Assembly (NCBI GenBank): GCA_947472765.1
Contig: CANJCM010000028.1
Location: 1 to 50,967, forward strand
Reading direction: 5' to 3'
Length of the DNA: 50,967 nucleotides
From: Opitutia bacterium
Lineage (GTDB): Bacteria > Verrucomicrobiota > Verrucomicrobiia > Opitutales > Opitutaceae
Program-made: the position numbers and the translations under genes
The notes under the pieces: generated by a model
What the model was told of the DNA's origin: nothing
The model's input: the letters and a program-made list of their open reading frames with translations, nothing else
The model's database searches: none
Shown here: positions 42,556 to 50,699 of the stretch, piece by piece
Layout: each line of letters begins with the position of its first letter
Position numbering within the stretch: position 1 is the stretch's first letter

Positions 42556-44541
42556 ATGAAATCTCACGATCACGCCCACGAGCCGGATAAGCATGGAGCG
42601 GAAGTTCCCGGGCAGGATCATGATCATGAGCACAGCGCTCATGATGGCTGCGACCACAGCTCCCCAAACCCGTGGGAAACGCGCAGTCTCGTCGCGTCGG
42701 GCGTGCTGGTGGGCACCGGCTTGATCGTGCAGTGGACCAAGGCGCTGCCGCCGGTCGCGATAGACGCGATCTGCACTGCGGCCATGCTCACCGGTGGCTG
42801 GTTCCTGTTGCCGAAAGCGTGGCGGGCGATCCTGCGGTTCCGGCCTGATATCAACCTGCTCGTCGTGATCGCGGCCATCGGCGCTTCCATCGTCGGTGAA
42901 TGGACGGAGGCGGCGACGGTGGTGTTTCTTTTTGGCGTCGCGGAATGGTTGGAGGGCTGGGCGGATCGGCGCGCCCGGCGAGCCACCGAGGCCCTGCTCG
43001 AAATTGCACCCAAGACGGCGACTGTGAAACGAGAAGGAGGATCAAAGGAGGTGCCGGTCGAGGAAGTGAAGCTGGCGGAAATCTTCACCGTCAAATCCGG
43101 CATGAATATCCCGCTGGATGGCGTCGTGCTGTCAGGCGAGTCCGCCGTCAATCAAGCACCCATTACGGGGGAGTCAGTCCCGGTGGAAAAAAGGCAGGGC
43201 GACACCGTCTTCGCAGGCACCGTCAACGGCGAAGGCTCGTTGGAGGTGAAGGTGACCAAGGCGGCCGGCGACACGACGTTGGCCCGAATCATTCGACTGG
43301 TGAAGGAAGCACAGGAGCAGAAAGCGCCGAGCCAGCGGTTCGTGGATGTTTTTGCGCGCTACTACACACCGGCGGTAACGGTGGGTGCATTGCTGATCTT
43401 TCTCGTGCCGCCGCTGGCATTCCACGGCGACTGGAACGAATGGCTCTACCGCGCCTGCGTGCTCCTCATCATCGCCTGTCCCTGTGCGCTGGTGATCTCA
43501 ACGCCTGTCAGCATTGTTGCCGGTCTGACCGCGTTGGCGAAGCGCGGGGTGCTCGTGAAAGGCGGCGCGCATCTGGAAGCGATCGGGAAACTCAAAGCGC
43601 TGGCGGTGGATAAGACGGGCACGATTACCGAAGGGAAGCCGCGCGTGCTCTCCGTCGTGCGGGTCGCGCAGGTCCCAGATGAGGAAATCGTCCGCGCCGC
43701 TGCCGCCATCGACGATCACTCGGCGCACCCATTGGCCGCCGCCGTGGTCACCTACGCGAAGGAAAAGAAAATCGAATTTCGGCGCGCCGAAAATTACCAG
43801 GCCAAGAGCGGGCGCGGAGCGGAAGCGGTGATCAATGGTCATCCGCACTTCGTCGGCAATCATCGCTTCACGCACGAACTGGGCCTGTGTTCTCCTGAAA
43901 TCGAGCGAATGCTGGGTGAGATCGAATCCCGTGGTGAGTCCGTGGTGGTCGTGGGCCATCGCCCGCATGACGCCTGCAAGGGCGAGGTGCTGGGCATTCT
44001 CGCCCTGGGCGATGCGGTTCGCCCCAACGCCAAAGCCGCGATCAGTGAACTGCACGCGGCCGGGGTGGAAAGGATCGTGATGCTGAGCGGCGACAATCAA
44101 AAGACCGCAACTTTCATCGCGAAACAGGTTGGGATCGACGAAGCCAAAGGTGACTTGTTGCCCGACGACAAGGTGGCGGCGATTAAACAGCTTCGGGAAA
44201 AGCATCACGTCGTGGGCATGGTGGGAGACGGCGTCAACGATGCCCCCGCCATGGCGATTGCGAGCATTGGCATTGCAATGGGCGTGGCCGGCACCGACGT
44301 AGCGATCGAGACGGCCGATATCGCCTTAATGAAGGACGATCTCGGGAGAGTCGCAGAGAGCGTCCTTTTGGGCCGCCGCACCATGGGTATCATCCGGTTC
44401 AATATCGGATTCGCGTTGGCCCTGAAGACGCTCTTTCTCGTGCTCACCCTGAGCGGACATGCGAGCCTTTGGCTGGCGATCTTGGCGGACACGGGTGCGA
44501 CGCTTCTGGTGGTGGCGAATGCGCTGCGGCTCCTGCGCTGA
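42556..44541 (+). CDS. P1B-type metal-exporting ATPase (Zn/Cd/Pb class), His-rich N-terminus
   Basis: A 661-residue P-type ATPase. The first 40 residues are His-rich (MKSHDHAHEPDKHGAEVPGQ, DHDHEHSAHDGCDHSS) and take the place of the usual CxxC metal-binding domain. Landmarks: GESVPVEKRQGDTVFAGTVN (actuator), CPC in IIACPCALVIST near 307, phosphorylated Asp in DKTGTITEGKP near 353, HP in SAHPLAAAVV near 391, MVGDGVNDAPAMAIASIGIA, and the last helix ADTGATLLVVANALRLLR with Asp near 645. CPC with that Asp points to P1B-2 (zinc, cadmium, lead export from cytoplasm to periplasm). With the CzcCBA pump it gives a two-step export path across both membranes. Confidence 0.93.
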   Translation: MKSHDHAHEPDKHGAEVPGQDHDHEHSAHDGCDHSSPNPWETRSLVASGVLVGTGLIVQWTKALPPVAIDAICTAAMLTGGWFLLPKAWRAILRFRPDINLLVVIAAIGASIVGEWTEAATVVFLFGVAEWLEGWADRRARRATEALLEIAPKTATVKREGGSKEVPVEEVKLAEIFTVKSGMNIPLDGVVLSGESAVNQAPITGESVPVEKRQGDTVFAGTVNGEGSLEVKVTKAAGDTTLARIIRLVKEAQEQKAPSQRFVDVFARYYTPAVTVGALLIFLVPPLAFHGDWNEWLYRACVLLIIACPCALVISTPVSIVAGLTALAKRGVLVKGGAHLEAIGKLKALAVDKTGTITEGKPRVLSVVRVAQVPDEEIVRAAAAIDDHSAHPLAAAVVTYAKEKKIEFRRAENYQAKSGRGAEAVINGHPHFVGNHRFTHELGLCSPEIERMLGEIESRGESVVVVGHRPHDACKGEVLGILALGDAVRPNAKAAISELHAAGVERIVMLSGDNQKTATFIAKQVGIDEAKGDLLPDDKVAAIKQLREKHHVVGMVGDGVNDAPAMAIASIGIAMGVAGTDVAIETADIALMKDDLGRVAESVLLGRRTMGIIRFNIGFALALKTLFLVLTLSGHASLWLAILADTGATLLVVANALRLLR

Positions 44542-44907
44542 TTCGCGCGAGTCCACGCGGGAGATTATGCAGCTTCAACGAGGTTCTCGTGCGGAGGCAT
44601 GCGGCCATGTGGCCATGTGGCCATTTCGTTTCAGCATCTCCAGCAGGACACTCCACCCCTAACGACCGTTAGTTGGCCGGCCGGTTGCCGGCCGCTTGCC
44701 GCCGGATGATTGCCGGCTTGCTGAAGACCGCCTGGTGCCCGCAGAACGCGGTTGATTGGGCACCGGGTCGGATGGATGAGCGGGATCCGCCGCCGGAGAG
44801 GTTTTGCTGGCAAGCAAGCCATGTGCGGACGGCGGCGCTCGTGCGCCACGAATTCCTCGCACGGATGCCGCACGGATCGGGCGGACACGCTCAGGCGGGG
44901 CGAAGCA
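44542..44907. other. Gene-free stretch between ATPase and radC-like gene
   Basis: No supported gene. It holds a short tandem repeat of GGCCATGT (2.75 copies, 44603-44624), the dyad CTAACG-AC-CGTTAG (44659-44672) and a stem GGCCGGC/GCCGGCC (44675-44693) that may end the efflux transcript. Confidence 0.4.
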
Positions 44908-45642
44908 TCAGAGGAGCCCCGATTCCCTGAAGGAATAATAGCCGCGCGCGAGTGGGTCGGCTCCGGTCCGGCCGATGATGACATGGTCAAGGAGTTCGAT
45001 GTCCACCGCCCTAGCCGCCTCCCGCAGCTGCCGCGTCACTTGTAGGTCAGGAGCAGACGGAGCGGGATCGCCGGACGGATGGTTGTGGACACATACGATG
45101 GCCGAGGCCGATTCGCGGATCGCCGCCCGGAATACCTCGCGGGGATGCGCCAGAGCCGCCGTCGCGGTGCCCGAGGTAACCTCGACCCGCTTCAGCAGCC
45201 GGTTCTTCCGGTTGAGGCACAAGACCCAGAACTTTTCGATCTCCAGTCCCGTGGCAATCGGGGCCATGTAAGAGGCAATCAACTCGGCCCGGTTAAGCAG
45301 CGGCGTTTCCGTCCGTGTGATCATGATCCGCCGGGCAATTTCGGCCAAGGTCGCCAACTGAAGTCCCTTGGACCGCCCGATGCCCTTCACTCGCTGGTAG
45401 TCACCGGCCGTCCAGGTCGCGAGTCCCGCCATCGAGCCCGCCTCCGCGATGAGCCGCGATGCCATTGACAGTGCCGTCTCCGGTGCGGTGCCTCCGCCCT
45501 GCAGCAGCATCGCAATCAATTCCGTGTCGCTGAGTGCCCCTACTCCGAAGTGCTCCATCCGGGACTGCGGTCGTTCGCCGCACGCGAGAGTGAATCCCCG
45601 TTCGGTCTGATCGGAGTCCGCCAACAGTTTGAGTTGAATCAT
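44908..45642 (-). CDS. radC: RadC-like JAB-domain protein
   Basis: A 244-residue protein from the ATG at 45642 (MIQLKLLADSDQTERGF); the frame extends 54 codons upstream over non-coding sequence. The N-terminal half has the UPF0758 helical part (RMEHFGVGALSDTELIAMLL, YQRVKGIGRSKGLQLATLAE). The C-terminal half is an MPN/JAB metalloprotease-like fold with the motif VCVHNHPSGDPAPSAPD (HxH and Asp) and the end LLDHVIIGRTGADP. RadC-type proteins are frequent in plasmids, prophages and conjugative elements; the old DNA-repair assignment is doubtful. It is on the opposite strand to the metal genes. Confidence 0.9.
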   Translation of the reverse strand: MIQLKLLADSDQTERGFTLACGERPQSRMEHFGVGALSDTELIAMLLQGGGTAPETALSMASRLIAEAGSMAGLATWTAGDYQRVKGIGRSKGLQLATLAEIARRIMITRTETPLLNRAELIASYMAPIATGLEIEKFWVLCLNRKNRLLKRVEVTSGTATAALAHPREVFRAAIRESASAIVCVHNHPSGDPAPSAPDLQVTRQLREAARAVDIELLDHVIIGRTGADPLARGYYSFRESGLL

Positions 45643-46365
45643 TGTGCCTGACGCACAGGACCGAGGCCCGGCCGAACACCATGTCCGGTGGTCGGGCTCC
45701 GTCCCGCGCGTTGGGCCCTGAAGGCATGGCCAGTCACGCCGGCGCAGCGCAGCGGAGCGCGGCGGGAAGGGGCGCTGGCGGAGCGCGCGCCCCTTGACGG
45801 CCATGACAGAATGGGAAAAACGCGCTGGGGAGGTTTCTTGCGCTTTGCCTCAGCCGGCTGACAAGCGTAAGCGTCCGACGCCGTGCCTCTCAGTAGTCGC
45901 CTGCCGCGCTCGAAGCCTTGTGAGCCCCCCTTTCATCCGAACCACACCGGCACCCAGAGTCTAACGGGCTGGCACCCACACGCCGCAACGTCCAAAGCCG
46001 AAAGGCGAATACGGGCACGAGGCCTTACGGCTTGGTGGAATACGTTCTTTCGTGGTTCGGATGTTTCCCTTTGGCGACCGTGCCCTGCTCTCCGGACTTC
46101 GCACTCCAGGCGTCGCCAATTATCCGGCATGGCTGCGACTCGCAGAAGTTCGCCGGGTGCTGACAGACCGGCCCATGCCGCGCCCCCCGTGGTGTATCGA
46201 TTGAGCTGCTCGATCTCTCCCCGACTCGCCGTCGGCTAATGCCAATTTCCGAGACACCGTCTCGGAAATCTCCGCGGGCGGATCCACGCGCAGTCGCCCC
46301 TTCGTCTGTTTCAACCTGCTAGCCGGGCAAGCGCCAGTTGGTGACGTTCAGGTCCGCCACATTTT
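45643..46365. other. Gene-free stretch with an 11-base palindrome
   Basis: About 720 bases between the radC-like and abiE genes. A plus-strand frame (45883-46239) has no family features. The perfect hairpin ATTTCCGAGAC-ACC-GTCTCGGAAAT lies at 46245-46269 and is related to two palindromes beyond the abiE genes (48157-48213). It has no T-tract. Confidence 0.5.
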
Positions 46366-47281
46366 TTAGAACCGTTTCCGCAGTTCTTCCGCCTGCGCGT
46401 CAAACTTGGCGGAATTCGACTTCTTGAGCCGCGCCAAATTCTGCAACTTCCACTGGATTGCCGGCAGTAGTGAAAGATGGGGGAATGGCAGGAGGCTCCA
46501 GTCGGGCGCGGCGGCGACGAGACCGATCAGAAATGCCTTTTGCGCCGGCGTGATCGCTGCGGCGATTTCCCGCCGCAGTCGCGTCCTCGTTTCGAGCAGT
46601 TGCGCGAGGCTCACCGGCTGGCGTTCCATGCCGACGAACTCGTTTTCAAAGATAGCAGTGAGGTCCAGATCCCGGGAAAAGAGCACCTCGTGCACCGGCC
46701 GATTGTGCCCAGCGAGGTAAGCGACGAAACAGTTCATCGTATCCGCCGACAATCCGTGCGTCGCGAACATGCCGTGCACGTCGAAGAAGTCGCGGGGGTG
46801 CTGGCGATCCAACGCCGCGACGAGTTTGCTCCCGTAGAGTTCGGGCACCGCAAGGGTCGGCACGCTGAAGCCCGCGGTGAAAAGATCGCTCGCGGCTGTC
46901 ACCAGCGGTCGCGTTTCGGTCGGCAGGACCGATCCCCGGAAAACGTGATTGATCTCAATCTTCACCTGCTCACGCCCCCCGACGAACGAAAAGCTTCGTC
47001 TCGTCGCCGACTGCCGTGGCCGTGACATCCGCCGCGATGCCGCGTTGCTTGAGCCGCTCGCGGATCGCGGTCAGCTCGGTTGCAATTTCCGCGAGGGCGG
47101 CAGCGCGCGGCTTTTCGTGCGGCAGATAAACGACGTCGATGTCGACCGACAAACGAGGCAGGTCCTGGACGAAGAGATTGATCGCCGTGCCACCCTTCAT
47201 GGCGAACACGCCCGCGCGAAACACCTCGGGCGCCGCGTCGAGCAGCAGGCGAACGGTATCGAGGTAGGCTTTGTCCATCAC
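46366..47281 (-). pseudogene. abiEii: AbiEii nucleotidyltransferase toxin gene, frameshifted
   Basis: Two minus-strand frames together make one AbiEii toxin. The first, from 47281, has the nucleotidyltransferase motifs FAMKGGTAINLFVQDLPRLS and VDIDVVYLP and stops at 46970 after TKLFVRRGA. The second carries on with GREQVKIEINHVFRGSVLP, PELYGSKLVAALDRQHPRDF (the conserved K and RDxxD-like segment) and DFFDVHGMF to 46366. Removing one base from the run of six C (plus strand, 46975-46980) joins them as KLFVRRGREQVKIEI and gives exactly 304 residues. The toxin transfers nucleotides and arrests growth when its AbiEi partner is lost. As written it is inactive, unless the run slips or the base is a sequencing error. 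It overlaps abiEi by four bases. Confidence 0.85.
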
Positions 47282-48018
47282 GGTTTGAGCACGAGGGTTT
47301 TGCCGTCAGGCAGGCGGGTGAGCCAACGCCCTCGACCACGCGGACCGGCGAGTCGGCGGGCTTCGGCGGCCCATTCGAGACTCAATTCCTCCGCCCACTG
47401 CACGCACAGGCGAACGACCTTTACGCTGGGGCAGTGCCGGAGCAGTTCGCCGAGCACATCGAGACGGGGCGACCGGACGCCCTCCATGATATTGCGCGCT
47501 TCCTCGAGTCCCTGTTGCGGAGTGCCAACGTCGCTCAGCAATTCAAGGAGAGCTCGCTCGGGCACCGAGACCAGCGGCCCATGCGGCGTTTCCGGCAACG
47601 GCTGAAGGCCGAAGTCGGCGGCGAGTTTGGCGTCAAAGAGCTTTCGGGCGACGTAACGCGACGGGAAGCGCTGAGTGAACCAAGTGGGGAGCGGTCGAGG
47701 ATCACGTCCCCAGAGCGTCAGCTTCTCCCGCGGGCTGACGTTGTGGCGTATGCCTCGCCAAGCCAGGGCAGTCTTGCCGCCGACGTGCAGGCGAGGGACA
47801 CGACGGGCCAAGACAGCTATTGTCGGAGCGACTTCCAGTTCGTCGTTGGGGAACATGAAGGCGCCCCGGCCCAGCCGCGTCAGCCAGCCCGCGCCCACGT
47901 AGTGCGAGGCGAGCGCGGGCGACACGCCGACCTCGCGGAGACGGGCCGTGTCCACCGGTCCACCCCGGGGGAGGGCAGCCAATGCCTTGATTGGGCTATT
48001 GGGAGTAGTTAAAGCCAT
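47278..48018 (-). CDS. abiEi: AbiEi antitoxin/transcriptional autoregulator
   Basis: A 246-residue protein with an N-terminal winged helix-turn-helix (about 5-75: DTARLREVGVSPALASHYVG, GWLTRLGRGAFMFPND) and the AbiEi C-terminal domain (LHVGGKTALAWRGIRHNVS, LLELLSDVGTPQQGLEEARN). In the type IV AbiE systems it represses the operon by binding inverted repeats ahead of it and counteracts the AbiEii toxin. The gene starts at 48018 and its stop overlaps the toxin start (ATGA). Such pairs stabilise mobile elements and can block phage. Its own frame is intact although its toxin's is broken. Confidence 0.88.
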   Translation of the reverse strand: MALTTPNSPIKALAALPRGGPVDTARLREVGVSPALASHYVGAGWLTRLGRGAFMFPNDELEVAPTIAVLARRVPRLHVGGKTALAWRGIRHNVSPREKLTLWGRDPRPLPTWFTQRFPSRYVARKLFDAKLAADFGLQPLPETPHGPLVSVPERALLELLSDVGTPQQGLEEARNIMEGVRSPRLDVLGELLRHCPSVKVVRLCVQWAEELSLEWAAEARRLAGPRGRGRWLTRLPDGKTLVLKP

Positions 48019-48081
48019 ATTTAATCTATCGCTGTGAAATCAATCAAAGGCTTGATTGAACATTATTCAATAGTTAAAGCC
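48006..48081. promoter_or_regulatory. Candidate AbiEi operator and promoter region
   Basis: An AT-rich patch in GC-rich DNA just ahead of abiEi. It holds a perfect palindrome TCAATCAA-AGGC-TTGATTGA (48040-48059) between two copies of the direct repeat TAGTTAAAGCC (48006-48016 and 48071-48081). AbiEi proteins bind inverted repeats in this position. Confidence 0.55.
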
Positions 48082-48156
48082 TGATTTGACCTAGGTGGTT
48101 CCTTTCAATCAGGCCGCAAAGCCCGGCTTGGGCAATGAAACGCGGCTGCGCGGGAG

Positions 48157-48213
48157 ATAATTCAGACAGCATCTGAATTATTCCTCCGGCCGATTTTTCA
48201 GACGGTGTCTGAA
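48157..48213. promoter_or_regulatory. Pair of related palindromes (operator-like)
   Basis: ATAATTCAGA-CAGCA-TCTGAATTAT (48157-48181) and TTCAGAC-GGT-GTCTGAA (48197-48213) share the pattern TTCAGAC-GTCTGAA. The second is also related, through the AGACGGTGTCT core, to the hairpin at 46245-46269. They lie 140-195 bases from the abiEi start and downstream of the element operon; they fit sites for a dimeric regulator. Confidence 0.5.
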
Positions 48214-48379
48214 GAATCGTGTGGTTCGGCCAGAGGAGGTAGAAGAATCGCCTCATCTGGCTGAGATTCACCGCGCCAACCCCCCCGGCCGAACCTGGCG
48301 GTCAAATCGGCGGCAAGCCGTCGCCGGCAGCAGCGATCTGATCCAGCGTATTGTCGGGTTCGGTCATACCGCGATGCCT

Positions 48380-48613
48380 TCAATTTAATTCACTCAGGCC
48401 GGTCCCGCCGGTCGTGAGATCCAGCAGCAACTGCACGACGGCCCGTTTCCCGCAGCTATCCAGCCGCACGAAACTCCCCGCGAAGTCCACCGCGGCGCCA
48501 TCCCGGAGATTGGCGAGGATTTCCCAGGCGGCCAATTCGCCCGATGAGGCGCCCGCATGCCCCCGCGCGATGCGCCGCAGCGTGACCATCGCCTCTCTGC
48601 TGGCCGCCGTCAT
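48380..48613 (-). CDS. Small element protein, unknown function
   Basis: A 77-residue protein from an ATG at 48613 that overlaps the stop of the previous gene (ATGA). Sequence is mainly helical: MTAASREAMVTLRRIARGHA, SSGELAAWEILANLRDGAAV, RLDSCGKRAVVQLLLDLTTG. The longer frame to 48709 has no coding look. I recognise no family. Last of the coupled operon; a 21-codon frame (48302-48367) follows but is too short to support. Confidence 0.6.
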   Translation of the reverse strand: MTAASREAMVTLRRIARGHAGASSGELAAWEILANLRDGAAVDFAGSFVRLDSCGKRAVVQLLLDLTTGGTGLSELN

Positions 48614-49242
48614 GCCGCGATGCCCGGCCGTGGTGCCTGCCCCACCCCAACTCTGTTCGCCGTCGCGACACTCGCCCCGCTCGCTCCGGCCGCCGGCACC
48701 GGCGGCCACGTCACCCCGGTGATCTGCGTTGCCGCATACCTCGCCGAGTCGTTCCGCAGCCGCTGCCAGCAGCCCAAGGACGGCGTCCAGTGGAAACCAT
48801 AGGTCCGCAGTTTCGCGATGGTGCCCTCCGGCGGTTTCACATCATGGTAAATCCGCACGCGGCATTCCTCGGCGTTGTCCTCCACCCGTCCGCCGGCAAA
48901 GGGCAACGTGACCGAAGCGCGTCCGCCCTCGTTCGCGAGTCCCTTCAACCGCCCCTGCATCCGCCGGATGTTCGCGCCGTTGTTGGTGAGCGCGTAGTCC
49001 GGAAAACCCACCCGCCCGGCAAAGTCGGGCTTGAGCAGTTCCCGTGCGCTGTGCTCCCGCTGGCCGCACTCCGCGACCAGCCGCGCGACCTTTTCGTCGT
49101 CGGTCAGCTGCCGGTTGCGGACAATGACATTCGCGGCCTTCATCGTGGCCTGCAGCTTCTCGGCCGCCGCGATCTTGGTCTGCAGGTGCTGCACTGCGTC
49201 CGGGTCTTCCGCCCGGACAACGGAGGGTGTCTTTAAATTCAT
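48610..49242 (-). CDS. Mobile-element protein with C-terminal GFHWTPS-CWQR module
   Basis: A 210-residue protein from the ATG at 49242, which overlaps the preceding stop (ATGA). The N-terminal part is coiled-coil-like (QHLQTKIAAAEKLQATMKAA). The middle has FPDYALTNNGANIRRMQGRL and VEDNAEECRVRIYHDVKPPE, and the end has KLRTYGFHWTPSLGCWQRLR with NDSARYAA. This TNNxANIRR, VExN, GFxWxPSxxxWQR order is common in proteins of conjugative transposons and phages that handle DNA or antirestriction, but its function is not set. The upstream part of the longer frame is a shadow of the SLOG gene. Confidence 0.75.
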   Translation of the reverse strand: MNLKTPSVVRAEDPDAVQHLQTKIAAAEKLQATMKAANVIVRNRQLTDDEKVARLVAECGQREHSARELLKPDFAGRVGFPDYALTNNGANIRRMQGRLKGLANEGGRASVTLPFAGGRVEDNAEECRVRIYHDVKPPEGTIAKLRTYGFHWTPSLGCWQRLRNDSARYAATQITGVTWPPVPAAGASGASVATANRVGVGQAPRPGIAA

Positions 49243-49685
49243 AACTTGGGTGATGGTCCGCTCCGCTGTCGCGGACCTGGTGTCAGGTTGATAATGGGCC
49301 GCTCCAGCGCCGGCCGCCGGGCCGCGAGCCGGCCCGGGCTTTCCACAATGCGCAGGCGTCGCCGCCGCGCCTTCTCCAGCAAATCGTCCGTCGGCTCCTC
49401 GCCGGGAAAGGCGATGACCGTCCGGGCGAGTTCGACGAGCGACGTGTTGCGCTCCTCCGGCGAAGCGGTGCCTTCGTGCATCCAGTTCGCCGTAACTTTC
49501 GAAACCGAAATGCCCCGACGCTCCGCCCAAGCCTCGACCTGATCGGCCACGCCGGCGCTCCCGTCCGTGAAGATCGTCTTCGCGCCACGCGCGCGCATCG
49601 TCCCCTCGATCAACAAAAAGTCGTCCGCACTCAGCACGCAGTGCCGCCCACCAGAGACGATCACGCCCAACGCGCGCACACTCAC
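49239..49685 (-). CDS. SLOG-domain (DUF2493-like) protein
   Basis: A 148-residue protein from GTG 49685, which overlaps the stop of the upstream gene (GTGA). The Rossmann-like SLOG fold shows in VIVSGGRHCVLSADDFLLIE, GAKTIFTDGSAGVADQVEAW, RRGISVSKVTANWM and TVIAFPGEEPTDDLLEKA. Such proteins bind nucleotide-derived ligands and are frequent in phages and integrative elements. It is between two small element genes, overlapping both by four bases. Confidence 0.8.
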   Translation of the reverse strand: MSVRALGVIVSGGRHCVLSADDFLLIEGTMRARGAKTIFTDGSAGVADQVEAWAERRGISVSKVTANWMHEGTASPEERNTSLVELARTVIAFPGEEPTDDLLEKARRRRLRIVESPGRLAARRPALERPIINLTPGPRQRSGPSPKL

Positions 49686-49951
49686 GGCCAGCGATAGCCC
49701 AATCGTTGCTTCCGATTCAGCGGCAAGCCTTGCCCCAACGGAGCCTGATACGGCCGTAGGGCAGGACGTTCGACCGCTAGCCGTTCGCGCACCCAGCCCC
49801 GCGCCTCCGCCACCCGGGCCAGCGCCGCGCGCACAGCCTCGTGCGCGGGCGTGTCTTTGAGACAATCGAAGTTCGCCGCCACCTTGAGCGAGAACTCCGC
49901 CTGACCGAGGTGGTCGTCGAGCTGCGACCGGGTGGACGGATCGACGGGCAT
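49682..49951 (-). CDS. Small element protein, unknown function
   Basis: An 89-residue, mostly helical protein (MPVDPSTRSQLDDHLGQAEF, ANFDCLKDTPAHEAVRAALA, RVAEARGWVRERLA). It begins four bases after the previous stop and its TGA overlaps the GTG of the SLOG gene. I recognise no family; the operon position supports it as real. Confidence 0.65.
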   Translation of the reverse strand: MPVDPSTRSQLDDHLGQAEFSLKVAANFDCLKDTPAHEAVRAALARVAEARGWVRERLAVERPALRPYQAPLGQGLPLNRKQRLGYRWP

Positions 49952-49955
49952 CGGA

Positions 49956-50396
49956 CTAAGCCGCGATCTTCGCGCCCGCCGCCGGAGGCGGCGTCGCCGG
50001 CGCCTGGGTCGGGTTGGCGAATTCCCGCCGCGTCTGCCGGTCTTTTTCCCTCAGCGCCGCATTCACGAAGGCCTTGTCCTTGAAGTAAGGATTCACGCCT
50101 TCCAAATCGCGGTCGATGCGCGCCTTCGCCTCCGCCGTCTGCGCGTTGTAAAACGCGCGGGCCTGCGGGAGCTGCTTCTCGATGAGCCGCATCTCGCTTT
50201 CGTGCTTTTGCTGGTCGCGATAGAGGAAGGTCTCGATCGCGCGCTCGGGGTTTTCCTTCACGAGCCGCGTGTAATACGTGACGTCGTCGGGGTTCGCCTT
50301 CTTGTGCGCCTCGATCTTCTTCTTCACCTCGGGATTGTCCCGGAAGACGAGCGGCTTTGGTTTGGTGTCGGGTTTTTCTTTTTGGTCGATGGCCAT
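49956..50396 (-). CDS. Charged coiled-coil element protein, unknown function
   Basis: A 146-residue soluble protein, rich in Lys, Glu and Ala (MAIDQKEKPDTKPKPLVFRD, NPEVKKKIEAHKKANPDDVT, DQQKHESEMRLIEKQLPQAR), with a Pro/Ala-rich tail. It is likely a long helix or coiled coil. Twelve bases separate it from the gene before it. No family recognised. Confidence 0.65.
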   Translation of the reverse strand: MAIDQKEKPDTKPKPLVFRDNPEVKKKIEAHKKANPDDVTYYTRLVKENPERAIETFLYRDQQKHESEMRLIEKQLPQARAFYNAQTAEAKARIDRDLEGVNPYFKDKAFVNAALREKDRQTRREFANPTQAPATPPPAAGAKIAA

Positions 50397-50408
50397 ATGC
50401 GTGTTGGT

Positions 50409-50699
50409 TTAGGCCGCCTCTTGATGTGCGGGCGGTGTCGGCACCGGGCGGGAGTCCCGCCCGAAGGGTTCGGAAAGCACAGGGTTGAACGGCGGCTCGG
50501 TCGGCCCCTGCACGAGGCGCAATGCGAGGTCGAACTGCCCGCAGATGTCGGCGGCTTCATGCCGGGCGAGCGCGAACGCCATGAGGCTGTTCGGTTCGAT
50601 CGTGGGATTCGCGCCGGTGAATCGGCTGTTCAATTGGTCAGCGGCCGAAGCGAATTCGGCGTAGACGGTCTCGGGCAGGTGGATGGTCAGGGTGATCAT
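50409..50699 (-). CDS. Small element protein, unknown function (first of operon seen)
   Basis: A 96-residue protein (MITLTIHLPETVYAEFASAA, DQLNSRFTGANPTIEPNSLM) with a short beta strand and helix at the start that recall ribbon-helix-helix proteins, then a Pro-rich tail. The similarity is too weak for a call. It heads the six-gene coupled block as far as the window shows. Confidence 0.6.
   Translation of the reverse strand: MITLTIHLPETVYAEFASAADQLNSRFTGANPTIEPNSLMAFALARHEAADICGQFDLALRLVQGPTEPPFNPVLSEPFGRDSRPVPTPPAHQEAA

Noticed and set aside
44603-44624. Short tandem repeat as a CRISPR or satellite array
   Set aside because: Only 2.75 copies of an 8-base unit with no spacers; no CRISPR array was seen in the window.
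45883-46239. Plus-strand frame of 118 codons
   Set aside because: Composition is Arg/Ser/Pro/His-rich without secondary-structure pattern, ribosome site or family motif.
46301-47001. TTCGTCT heptamers at 46301 and 46995 in the island
   Set aside because: Neither has TAG 17 bases upstream, and neither precedes a gene in its direction.
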